DNA of 14,093 bases from Proteobacteria bacterium UBA7821 (GTDB lineage Bacteria > Pseudomonadota > Gammaproteobacteria > Comchoanobacterales > Comchoanobacteraceae): positions 14,817 through 28,909 of the forward strand of contig DLBP01000063.1 in the NCBI GenBank assembly GCA_002480165.1. The letters are read 5' to 3'. The notes under the pieces are model-generated. The model saw only the letters and a program-made list of their open reading frames with translations, was not told the DNA's origin and searched no databases. Every line of letters starts with the position of its first letter. Within the stretch, counting starts at the first letter, position 1. Both the position numbers and the translations under genes were made by a program. Below are positions 1 through 7,522 of the stretch, one piece after another.

Positions 1-1526
1 GTTCCACGTCCAGCCATATTAGTCGCTATTGTAACGGCCTTAACGCAGCCAGCTTGTGCAATAATTAGGGCTTCTTGTTGGTGAAACTTGGCATTGAGCA
101 CTTTGTGTGTCACTTTGAACTTATTTAGCTCTTTAGACAAGCGTTCTGAGCTATCAATCGAAGTGGTACCAACAAGCACAGGCTGTCCACGTTCATAGCA
201 TTGTTTGATTGTGTTGACAATCGCTTTGAATTTTGCCTGTTCAGTCAAATAAATACTGTCTGGCTTGTCAATTCGAATCATCGGCTTGTTAGTCGGTATG
301 GTTAATACTGACAGGCCATATATTTCAGAGAATTCACTGGCTTCCGTTAGAGCGGTACCGGTCATACCGGATAGTTTTTGATACTGTAGAAAATAGTTCT
401 GTAAAGTAATGGAAGCCATCGTCTGATTTTCTTTTTGGATATCAACACGCTCTTTAGCCTCAACAGCCTGATGGAAACCATCTGACCAACGTCTGCCACT
501 CATGGCTCGACCAGTGTTACTATCAATGATGACTATTTGACCATCCTTGACGATGTAATCAATGTCTTTTTGTAGCACAAAATTCGCTTTCAAAGCCGCA
601 TTGCAATAATACAATAAATCCAAGTTTGCTGGATCAAACAACCCACCTCCTGGCTTCAATAACTGTTTATCAGCCAATAGCTCTTCGACGAGATGGTGTC
701 CTTTATCGGTCAAATACGCCCGCTTTTCTTTCTCGTTGATGGTAAAATCATCATGATGAACTAATGTTTTGACAACAGCGTCCACATGCTGGTAAATGGC
801 GGTTGTGCCTTCAGCAAAACCCGATATAATTAGTGGTGTTCTTGCGTCATCAATTAAGATTGAATCCACTTCATCAATGATAGCAAAAGCGTGTGATTTT
901 TTTTGTTCATCGACATCAAATGAGGTGATCTGAACCATTTCATCCAGTGATGAGGCCATGTGATCTCTCAAATAATCGAACCCAAACTCATTATTCGTGC
1001 CATAGGTAATGTCTGACTGGTAGGCTTGTTTTCTTTCAGCATGTGTTGCATTTGGCAGCAGCACACCCGTTGTTAAACCCAAGAATCCATAGAGTTTGCT
1101 CATCCAGTCGGAATCCCTTTGCGCCAGATAACTGTTTACCGTGACCACATGAACCGCATGCCCGGACAAGGCATTTAAATAAGCTGGCAGTGTCGCAACC
1201 AGTGTTTTACCCTCACCGGTCATCATCTCTGCAATATGACCTTGATGCAATGCCATGCCCCCAATTAACTGGACATCGTAGTGTCTTAGACCAAGCACTC
1301 GTTTTGACGCTTCTCTCACACAGGCAAATGCATCATTTAATAGATGATCCAGTGTCATTCCCGCTTGATATTGTTGTTTAAAATCAGCAGTCTTCTGTCG
1401 AAGTTCTTCGTCTGTTAATCGTTGATACTGCTCCTCTAACTGATTAATTTTTGATATTTGTGAAGACAAGCGTTTCACAACCCGATCGTTCTGGGAAGGA
1501 AAAACACGTTTGAGCAATGTTAACAT
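1..1526 (-). CDS. secA: SecA preprotein translocase ATPase, N-terminal part (cut by window edge)
   Basis: SecA is the cytoplasmic ATPase that pushes unfolded preproteins through SecYEG. The visible 508 codons, of about 900 in the family, start MLTLLKRVF and contain the Walker A site TGEGKT (K107), the Walker B region IIDEVDSIL, the start of the preprotein-binding domain, GRRWSDGFHQAVEAKE, SGMTGTA and ATNMAGRGT at the very edge. The ATG at 1524-1526 is supported by an AGGG at 1534-1537 placed 7 bases upstream, and by alignment to the family N-terminus. Several near-invariant positions differ: VNSYLA instead of VNDYLA (S132), IDDARTPL instead of IDEARTPL (D227) and DSNTGR instead of DE(H/F)TGR (S336). 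The frame is intact, so this is a divergent but apparently functional gene. It is divergent from dciA, as in pseudomonads, and needs its own promoter in or near the 76-base spacer. Confidence 0.97.
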   Translation of the reverse strand, partial: MLTLLKRVFPSQNDRVVKRLSSQISKINQLEEQYQRLTDEELRQKTADFKQQYQAGMTLDHLLNDAFACVREASKRVLGLRHYDVQLIGGMALHQGHIAEMMTGEGKTLVATLPAYLNALSGHAVHVVTVNSYLAQRDSDWMSKLYGFLGLTTGVLLPNATHAERKQAYQSDITYGTNNEFGFDYLRDHMASSLDEMVQITSFDVDEQKKSHAFAIIDEVDSILIDDARTPLIISGFAEGTTAIYQHVDAVVKTLVHHDDFTINEKEKRAYLTDKGHHLVEELLADKQLLKPGGGLFDPANLDLLYYCNAALKANFVLQKDIDYIVKDGQIVIIDSNTGRAMSGRRWSDGFHQAVEAKERVDIQKENQTMASITLQNYFLQYQKLSGMTGTALTEASEFSEIYGLSVLTIPTNKPMIRIDKPDSIYLTEQAKFKAIVNTIKQCYERGQPVLVGTTSIDSSERLSKELNKFKVTHKVLNAKFHQQEALIIAQAGCVKAVTIATNMAGRG

Positions 1527-1602
1527 TTGAACACCCTAAATAACTATACAAAATAAATGTATTATGTTACCATAAAAATACCCTATTTAACACCGTATTA
1601 TC
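1527..1602. promoter_or_regulatory. Divergent secA/dciA intergenic spacer
   Basis: This 76-base AT-rich spacer separates two divergent starts and should hold both promoters. On the minus strand TATAGT (1543-1548) resembles a -10 box but lies so close to secA that its transcript would begin inside the ribosome site, so it is doubtful. On the plus strand TATTAT (1560-1565) is a -10-like hexamer about 38 bases before dciA, with no good -35. No SecM-like open frame with an arrest peptide is visible, unlike upstream of enterobacterial secA. The assignment is positional; the boxes are weak. Confidence 0.4.
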
Positions 1603-1896
1603 ATGGTAAATTCAATTAAAAACCACATATCCAATAGTAAATTACTTCAGCAGTTTTGTAAGAAACTCGGCGAGAACACTCACATCGAGCCTTTGATTAT
1701 TTCAAAAATCCCCAAACACATACGACCCTTTTGCCGGCTAGTCAATCATGAAAAAGACACCATCACGATCAGCTGTAGCCAGGCAGCCTACCTAACAGAA
1801 CTCCATTATTTTAAACCCACTTTAATTAGCGCACTCAACCGCACAAACACCATGAAAGAAAAAGTCAAACACATCATTTGGAGACCAGCGCTTTAG
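1603..1896 (+). CDS. dciA: DUF721/DciA-family protein, probable replicative helicase loader
   Basis: DciA proteins are the ancestral bacterial loaders of the replicative helicase DnaB, present where the phage-derived DnaC is absent. This 97-residue protein has the compact DUF721 pattern: a helical N-terminus (KLLQQFCKKLGE), a central strand pair (RPFCRLVNHEKDTITISC), a helix (SQAAYLTELHYFKPTLISALN) and a last strand ending HIIWRPAL. It is at the short end of the family, little more than the core domain. Location supports the call: gammaproteobacteria such as Pseudomonas carry a DUF721 gene between lpxC and secA, divergent from secA. No Shine-Dalgarno sequence precedes the ATG. Its TAG stop overlaps the stop of the opposing gene by bases 1893-1896. 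Sequence similarity alone is weak at this length, so part of the confidence comes from position. Confidence 0.75.
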   Translation: MVNSIKNHISNSKLLQQFCKKLGENTHIEPLIISKIPKHIRPFCRLVNHEKDTITISCSQAAYLTELHYFKPTLISALNRTNTMKEKVKHIIWRPAL

Positions 1897-4028
1897 CGAT
1901 AATTGGTACTACCTGATGACCGAGGCTTAACATGACCGGTAGTCAGTGTATTAATGTGATTGGGCCTGGTTGTAAACCAGTCAGTCCACCGTGTAACCAC
2001 ACGATTATTATGCTGATTGACTAAATCTGACAAAACAGCCCATTGACTGACAGGCCACAAATACTTAAGCCCTTTCAATAGTTGATTGGCCTGAGCCGTC
2101 TCCCTTTTTTCAAAAAAATGGACTGCCAGATGGGCTATCGCCAACCATTCTCTATCCGACGGCATCACTGCATGCACATGATTAAATATCTGAACCATCT
2201 CAGCCATTGTCTGGTCGGATACAGCGTACTTACCTGCACTGTCTTGTTGCTCAACAGTCATGAGCAATGAGAACCACTGACTATTTGACAACAGTGCTAA
2301 AAGACCGCTCCCTCGCTGATCTTGGCATAATCTAGCAGACAGTAACATCTGGCTTAAACGAATCAATAACTGCTCAACAGGGATGGCATACTGGCCTGGA
2401 TTGATGCGATTATCAAGAGATTCTACCAAGCTACAAAACGCGTCTTCTTTTGCCAAAAACTGTCGATTCCTGAGAGTCCAGTCAACCAGCTGGCTGACTG
2501 TTAATGGTTTTTTTAAATCAATGAAGGCATCTAGAAGCCCTGCAACTTGATCAACTTTGGTCAGCATGACCATCGAACGTGAACTGAATCGTTTAGCAGC
2601 CACAGTGTCATCGAGCAGCTCTGACTGATCGCGACAAAAAATCGAATCGTAGATCATAGGCCCCAGCTTCTTGATTAAAGCCTGTCTCAACAACTGAGTG
2701 TCCTGGCCATAGGATTGCTTGCCTGGCACTGGAAATAACCGCGCAAGCCTGGGCCTCAGCATAGCGACCTGTATTGTGAGTTTGAGCAACACCTCATCCA
2801 GATCCTGATCCGTTAGATCACGCATACCCATGATATCCATTGCAGAATCATGAGATAAAAATGCTTGTTTTTTAAGCGCCGCCATCGCAACAAACAGATC
2901 GTGCACATGAAAGTACTGGCTGAGCAGAGGCAGGCCATCACGCTTGAGTCGTACCAGCATCTCTTGACCAGCTCTTGCGCGGTAAGCCAGCGCTTCCTCA
3001 CGACAGGTCACTTGAGCACTAATCTTAAGAAGCATGGCAATATCACGATTAGATAAGCTAGGCAAGTTCCCATTTGAATCCAATGTCAACATGACGTCGA
3101 GCTCATGCTCATAGTCAGCGGGCAGAGATCGATAGACATAGGCACTAGACTGCTGCTGTATGGCATCTTGTACTGTCAATATATCCAGATGCTGCTCTTT
3201 AGTTTCCTCTAAATCAAGACATGCTAACTTGAAGAGACACTGAGACAGACCCAATAAATGACACAATATTGTCCTGGATCTACTCTGGCGTACTGTCTGA
3301 AAATGCTTTAACCAATGATTAAGAAAAAGGACTCTGATGCCAAGCCCAACATAAATCAATAACTGAGTCAGCACGATTAGTGAGGCATTGGACCAAAATG
3401 GAATCAGCAGCAATAACGGGCATGACAGCATTGGCAGTAAGCGATAACTGTGCTTGCGATATAGATCAATTAAACACCGCTGCCGGGTGATCCGTCGTTT
3501 ATTCGCATGAGATCTTGACCATATTGAGCCCGGCACAATACCTGCCAAACCCGCTCTCTGTAGACACTTAAACACCTGCTCAACGGTTAATGCTTTACTA
3601 ACCCAAGTGTTAAATGGCTTATGACTTAGGCCAACTTGTTTCTCTAAAACCTCACCTACTAACTGGTATCGACCACCGATAATAACCTCAACGGCATTGT
3701 TATCCACATCAGCAAGCGCCTTTAAATCCACCCGAATCGATTCACAGGTAATCTCGGTTGGTACGATTTCACCCAATTCAAAAAAACGCTGCCAGATGTC
3801 TCTAACAAGACGCTTAGCAACATCAGGATTTCCCTGTATAACCCGCTGGACCTGATGATCAGTGATCGCCGGCAATGACTGCTTATAGGACAAGTTAACC
3901 AACCAGGGGCGAAATAATATTGGGTTAATTAATGCGGTTTCTTGCGTTGATTTTTTTTCAACAGCCGGCTTTGACGCTACCGGCTTTTTAATTGGCTTGT
4001 AGGGTCCTACTCGGAATATTTGTGCCAT
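1893..4028 (-). CDS. Unrecognised large protein with a membrane hairpin, coupled to lpxC
   Basis: I do not recognise this 711-residue protein. The frame stays open upstream to 4070, but the ATG at 4026-4028 is the likely start because it overlaps the lpxC stop as TAATG, a standard translational-coupling arrangement. The N-terminus (MAQIFRVGPYKP) is followed by a Lys/Pro/Ala-rich segment to about residue 27, then a mostly soluble region. A basic stretch (RKHSYR) comes just before two hydrophobic segments at roughly residues 197-236, probably a membrane hairpin. The last 470 or so residues are rich in Leu and charged residues and look helical, perhaps a repeat-like scaffold. There is no signal peptide, nucleotide-binding loop or obvious catalytic motif. 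It fills the place between lpxC and dciA-secA, where some gammaproteobacteria have a peptidase gene. Co-expression with lpxC suggests an envelope role, but that is inference. Its TAA overlaps the dciA stop tail to tail. Confidence 0.75.
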   Translation of the reverse strand: MAQIFRVGPYKPIKKPVASKPAVEKKSTQETALINPILFRPWLVNLSYKQSLPAITDHQVQRVIQGNPDVAKRLVRDIWQRFFELGEIVPTEITCESIRVDLKALADVDNNAVEVIIGGRYQLVGEVLEKQVGLSHKPFNTWVSKALTVEQVFKCLQRAGLAGIVPGSIWSRSHANKRRITRQRCLIDLYRKHSYRLLPMLSCPLLLLIPFWSNASLIVLTQLLIYVGLGIRVLFLNHWLKHFQTVRQSRSRTILCHLLGLSQCLFKLACLDLEETKEQHLDILTVQDAIQQQSSAYVYRSLPADYEHELDVMLTLDSNGNLPSLSNRDIAMLLKISAQVTCREEALAYRARAGQEMLVRLKRDGLPLLSQYFHVHDLFVAMAALKKQAFLSHDSAMDIMGMRDLTDQDLDEVLLKLTIQVAMLRPRLARLFPVPGKQSYGQDTQLLRQALIKKLGPMIYDSIFCRDQSELLDDTVAAKRFSSRSMVMLTKVDQVAGLLDAFIDLKKPLTVSQLVDWTLRNRQFLAKEDAFCSLVESLDNRINPGQYAIPVEQLLIRLSQMLLSARLCQDQRGSGLLALLSNSQWFSLLMTVEQQDSAGKYAVSDQTMAEMVQIFNHVHAVMPSDREWLAIAHLAVHFFEKRETAQANQLLKGLKYLWPVSQWAVLSDLVNQHNNRVVTRWTDWFTTRPNHINTLTTGHVKPRSSGSTNYR

Positions 4029-4912
4029 TAGACATTCCAGCCAAGCTCGTTTGCGTGCTTGATTTCCCAAGCATCAGGGTCTGACAAGACAGCCAGTAAT
4101 AGCCGATTATTCATAGCGTGACCCGTTTTAAACCCTTTAAAAAAACCCTGTAGAGGATAACCCAGTAAATAATGATCGCCTACTGCATCGAGTATTTTGT
4201 GCCGAACTAACTCATCGAAGAAGCGAAGGCCATCTCGATTCATAACAGCTGCATCATCTAGACAGATTGAATTATTCAGGCTTGAACCCAGCGCCATGCC
4301 TTTTTTTCTCAATGAGTTATAGTCTGATAAAAACCCAAACGTTCTTGATCTGGCAACCCTTCTAACAAATTCAGTCAGTGAAAAATCAAATACAGCATTG
4401 GAACACTTGTCAGGGATATCTGGATGGTCATAGTCAATCGTGATATCAATCCGATAACCATTAAAAGGCGATAGCGTTGCCACAGCCCCGGATTGCTCAT
4501 CTGTAATGCTAACGGTTTTTTTTACAACAAAGTACTGGCGCTGAACCGGTTGATCAACTACCCCAGCTGCCTGAAGTAAAAATATAAACTGTGCTGCGCT
4601 ACCATCCATGATTGGAATCTCTTTATCGGTAATATCGATGTGTAGATTATCAATACTAAATGCTGCCAATGCAGACATGATGTGCTCAACAGTATTGACA
4701 GACTGACCCTGGTAACCAATGCATGTGCAGAGCGCTGTATCAACCACATGGTGGACGGAAGCGGGTATTTCAACCACTGGATCTAGGTCAATTCGCCTAA
4801 ACACAATGCCCGTATTTGGCGGAGCAGGTTTCAAAAATATCTTAACGGACTTTCCTGAATGGACGCCGACTCCCTGCGCCTTAATGGCTGTTCGTATGGT
4901 TCTTTGTAACAA
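4028..4912 (-). CDS. lpxC: UDP-3-O-acyl-N-acetylglucosamine deacetylase
   Basis: LpxC is the zinc-dependent cytoplasmic deacetylase that catalyses the committed step of lipid A synthesis. The 294-residue frame is slightly shorter than the 305 of E. coli and aligns from the first residues (QRT...GVGVHSGK). The zinc and catalytic residues are present: E76-H77 in NTVEHIMSA, H238 and D242 in FDELVRHKILDAVGD, and H265 in GFKTGHAMNN. PIMDGSAAQF is also typical. The start codon is TTG (4910-4912), not ATG; an AGGA lies 8 bases upstream and no ATG or GTG fits the family N-terminus, so TTG is well supported. It follows ftsZ by 31 bases and is coupled through TAATG to the next gene. LpxC level is critical in Gram-negatives and is often controlled by proteolysis; a weak start codon would be one more way to keep it low (inference). 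Confidence 0.98.
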   Translation of the reverse strand: MLQRTIRTAIKAQGVGVHSGKSVKIFLKPAPPNTGIVFRRIDLDPVVEIPASVHHVVDTALCTCIGYQGQSVNTVEHIMSALAAFSIDNLHIDITDKEIPIMDGSAAQFIFLLQAAGVVDQPVQRQYFVVKKTVSITDEQSGAVATLSPFNGYRIDITIDYDHPDIPDKCSNAVFDFSLTEFVRRVARSRTFGFLSDYNSLRKKGMALGSSLNNSICLDDAAVMNRDGLRFFDELVRHKILDAVGDHYLLGYPLQGFFKGFKTGHAMNNRLLLAVLSDPDAWEIKHANELGWNV

Positions 4913-4943
4913 TCTGTCTATCCTAATATGTCTTTTTGATCAA

Positions 4944-6104
4944 TCAATCAACTTCTTCTGATACTTCCGATCGTCTCAAGAACGCAGGAATATCCAGATA
5001 GTTATCAAGGAGCTCTTCATTCGCATCATCATGTTCAACGGCATCAGCCTCATCCTGATCGTCGTAAGCAATAGGCGCAACTGAGGGATTAGCTTTTGCC
5101 ACAGCTGGAGACTGATTTTGACTCTTTTTCTGCTGATTCTCAAGCCCACCCAATCCGGTGACAACCACAGTGACTTTTAATGTTTCCGTGTTGTTTAAAC
5201 TTTCATCGATAACGGTTCCAATAACCACTGTCGCATCGTCAGAAGTAAATGAGCGGATTGTATCCCCAACCACTTCAAACTCACCGATCGACATATCAGA
5301 GCCCGCAGTTAAATTAACCAAGATACCCTTAGCACCCTCAAGATTGATATCCTCAAGCAACGGACTGGATATGGCAGCTTCCGCAGCCTCTTTGGCTCGC
5401 AAATCTCCTTTACCACTACCGGTACCCATCATGGCCATTCCCATTTCAGACATGACCGTTCTGACATCAGCAAAATCGACATTGATCAATCCTGGGCGTA
5501 TAATTAGGTCTGAAATACCTTGAACAGCCCCTTGCAACACACCGTTAGCGGTTTTGAATGCATCCAGCAAGCTGACATTCTTACCCAACACCGATAGCAA
5601 TTTATCATTTGGAATGGTGATCAGTGAATCTACATACTGAGACAATTTTTCAATACCGACATCGGCCGATGACTTTCGTTTCTTACCTTCAAAACTAAAT
5701 GGTTTTGTGACAACCGCAACGGTTAAAATACCAAGCTCTTTAGCAACCTGAGCAAATACAGGTGCAGCACCAGTTCCAGTACCACCCCCCATTCCACTGG
5801 TAATGAAAACTAAATCGGCACCCTGAATCACTTCATAAATTTGATCTTTTGACTCTTGTGCTGCCTGGTAACCAATCTCGGGATTAGCACCAGCACCGAG
5901 CCCTTTAGTTACCTCTTGACCTAACTGAACTTTGATGTCAGCGTTGGACTTTTCTAGCGGCTGCGCATCGGTGTTTGCACTAATAAATTCAACATTGTCC
6001 ACACCAGCAGCAATCATGTGCTCAACAGCATTATTGCCTCCACCACCGACACCGATTACTTTAATCCATGCGCCTTGATTAAAATCACTTGATTGTGCTG
6101 ACAT
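4944..6104 (-). CDS. ftsZ: Cell division GTPase FtsZ
   Basis: FtsZ is the tubulin-like GTPase that polymerises into the cytokinetic ring. The 386 residues show the full architecture: N-terminal GTP-binding fold (IKVIGVGGGGNNAVEHM, residues 14-30), the tubulin signature GMGGGTGTG (104-112), the T7 synergy loop NVDFADVRTVM that completes the GTPase site of the neighbouring subunit, a variable linker of about 50 residues rich in Gln, Ala and Asp/Glu, and the C-terminal peptide LDIPAFLRR (370-378), which binds FtsA and ZipA. An acidic SEVSEEVD extends beyond that peptide. A strong Shine-Dalgarno, GAGGAGA, lies just upstream of the ATG and falls partly in the 9-base gap after ftsA. Nothing suggests degeneration. 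Confidence 0.99.
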   Translation of the reverse strand: MSAQSSDFNQGAWIKVIGVGGGGNNAVEHMIAAGVDNVEFISANTDAQPLEKSNADIKVQLGQEVTKGLGAGANPEIGYQAAQESKDQIYEVIQGADLVFITSGMGGGTGTGAAPVFAQVAKELGILTVAVVTKPFSFEGKKRKSSADVGIEKLSQYVDSLITIPNDKLLSVLGKNVSLLDAFKTANGVLQGAVQGISDLIIRPGLINVDFADVRTVMSEMGMAMMGTGSGKGDLRAKEAAEAAISSPLLEDINLEGAKGILVNLTAGSDMSIGEFEVVGDTIRSFTSDDATVVIGTVIDESLNNTETLKVTVVVTGLGGLENQQKKSQNQSPAVAKANPSVAPIAYDDQDEADAVEHDDANEELLDNYLDIPAFLRRSEVSEEVD

Positions 6105-6113
6105 ACTATCTCC

Positions 6114-7343
6114 TCATACTATATTTTCTTCGATCACTTGCTTTAATTTCCCCCACCAACTGGCTTCAACATCAACGGTATTCGCCTCTGATAATTCCTG
6201 CTGGCAGTTAAAAAACTGGGTCAAACCTTGAGCAACCATGTAGGTAACATTATCCTCTGTCTCTTGCCCTTGACTCCACATTAAGGACTGTTGGCACTGT
6301 AGTATTGGCCATGGGAAAGACTGCTGACAGAATGTGTGAAACCCACTCATATTAGAGGTCCCACCCGTCATAACAATTGGCAAACTCTCAGAATCTTGTT
6401 TTAAATTCGCCCTAATTTTCTTCTTAATCATACTCAATAACTCACCAACACGCGCTTCTACAATTTTTTTGACTTTTCGCTTTTGTATTCGGTGCTTAAC
6501 AGATCCAACTTGACAGACAAGATAATCATCAGCCGCATAATCTTGTGACAAATCGATTTGTTGTTTCAACTGGTGGGCAATAGCCTGTGGTATCCTTAGA
6601 GAGATAGCCACATCATTTGTGATGTGATCACCAGCTATTGGAATAACATCTGAGGCCATAACCGTGTTCTCGTCCCAGAAGACCAGGTCTGTCGAGCCAG
6701 CCCCCATGTCAATGCAACAAAATCGATTGAGCCTATTTTGTCGAAAAACTTCCCAACAAGCAGCGATACCTGAATGATAGACCGCCAGTAACTGAACACC
6801 CAGATTGCTGGCCATTAACCTAAAGGATTGTATAATGTCAGATGGCCCAAGGACTAAATGGCCCGCCACTTCAAGCCGGACTGCCTCTAGCCCCATCGGA
6901 TCGGAAACAGGCTTGTGATTGACTTTTGTTTGTGCTGAAGCCATATGGAAGATGGTCTCTTCTGATGCCATCACAACTGAACTGGCAACTCGATTGACAT
7001 GGTCTAAATGCTCCTGGCAGACGGTTTCCCCGCTCATGGCAATAACACCATAGGTATTCACGCCTCGCATAGCAGGATGAGAAAAACCTATAACTAGGCG
7101 ATCGATAGTTCTACCGGACATAAGCTGAGCTTCCTCAATCAACTTACTCACCGTGTCTATTAAATGATCAGCATCGACGACTGCGCCCTTTTTGACAGCT
7201 TTTAGAGGCGCTACCACATGAGCCGATATGTTGGGCTCAGCATTAACGGATGTATTTTTCTCTGCAACCAAAATGACCGCTTTACTTGTCCCCACATCCA
7301 GGAAAGCAATATGTTTTGAATTAGCTGCCAATTTCACACTCAT
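6114..7343 (-). CDS. ftsA: Cell division protein FtsA, actin-like membrane tether of FtsZ
   Basis: FtsA links FtsZ filaments to the inner membrane and recruits later division proteins. The 409 residues show the actin-family ATP-binding signatures: phosphate 1 in FLDVGTSKAV (14-23), the FtsA-specific 1C region (about 85-165, beginning VIGFSHPAMRG), phosphate 2 in CIDMGAGSTDL (210-220) and the adenosine motif VMTGGTSNMSGF (324-335). The tail SWWGKLKQVIEEN (395-407) is the amphipathic membrane-targeting helix, and DNA encoding it recurs in the hydrolase-like gene upstream. The ATG at 7341-7343 has no clear Shine-Dalgarno sequence; an in-frame TGA at 7359-7361 rules out a longer N-terminus. ftsZ follows after 9 bases. 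ftsQ is separated from it by about 1.4 kb, which is unusual. Confidence 0.97.
   Translation of the reverse strand: MSVKLAANSKHIAFLDVGTSKAVILVAEKNTSVNAEPNISAHVVAPLKAVKKGAVVDADHLIDTVSKLIEEAQLMSGRTIDRLVIGFSHPAMRGVNTYGVIAMSGETVCQEHLDHVNRVASSVVMASEETIFHMASAQTKVNHKPVSDPMGLEAVRLEVAGHLVLGPSDIIQSFRLMASNLGVQLLAVYHSGIAACWEVFRQNRLNRFCCIDMGAGSTDLVFWDENTVMASDVIPIAGDHITNDVAISLRIPQAIAHQLKQQIDLSQDYAADDYLVCQVGSVKHRIQKRKVKKIVEARVGELLSMIKKKIRANLKQDSESLPIVMTGGTSNMSGFHTFCQQSFPWPILQCQQSLMWSQGQETEDNVTYMVAQGLTQFFNCQQELSEANTVDVEASWWGKLKQVIEENIV
6136..6173 (-). repeat. FtsA tail segment, copy A (repeated in the hydrolase-like gene)
   Basis: These 38 bases encode most of DVEASWWGKLKQV of the FtsA membrane-targeting tail. 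They match 7811-7848 at 35 of 38 positions by manual alignment, in the same orientation and reading frame. FtsA tails of this general form are normal for the family, so this copy is probably the original. Confidence 0.85.
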
Positions 7344-7365
7344 CGTAGACCATTTACATCATAAA

Positions 7366-7522
7366 TGAGTATTACTTAAATTACTAGGTGTTTTATTTAA
7401 TTTCTCACAATTCCTCTGATTTCGATCACCAACCAGCAAATCCACACCAGTAACCGCGGGTTTTCGGCGTCTTAATTCACCTGCGTGTACAGACTTAGAA
7501 GAGAAACATTCTATTTCGCTAT
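7366..7522 (-). repeat. Tandem repeat unit 1: displaced 3' end of the hydrolase-like gene
   Basis: This 157-base unit is followed directly by a 160-base partner (7523-7682). Bases 7418-7522 match 7578-7682 with a single difference (T7486 against G7646); the remaining 50 or so bases are only loosely alike apart from a shared end (GAGTATTACTTAAAT). Read on the minus strand from 7517, unit 1 keeps a stop-free frame of 52 codons, from EIECFSSKSV to ...LSNTHL, and then TGA at 7359-7361, 15 bases before the ftsA start and in the same frame as ftsA. It is therefore a second, now untranslated or detached, C-terminal end for the upstream gene. It also forms the leader in front of ftsA. Confidence 0.9.

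Noticed and set aside
1190..1381. Short plus-strand open frame
   Set aside because: Antisense to the secA ATPase domain; no ribosome site or recognisable content.
1527..1602. SecM-type secretion monitor upstream of secA
   Set aside because: No open frame on the secA strand and no arrest-like peptide; the neighbouring gene is the divergent DUF721 gene.
4028..4070. Longer N-terminus (start at 4070) for the 711-residue protein
   Set aside because: Would overlap the lpxC coding end by 43 bases; the TAATG start at 4028 explains the arrangement better.
5158..5523. Plus-strand open frame of 121 codons
   Set aside because: Lies wholly antisense to ftsZ; its composition mirrors the FtsZ codons, so it is a shadow frame.
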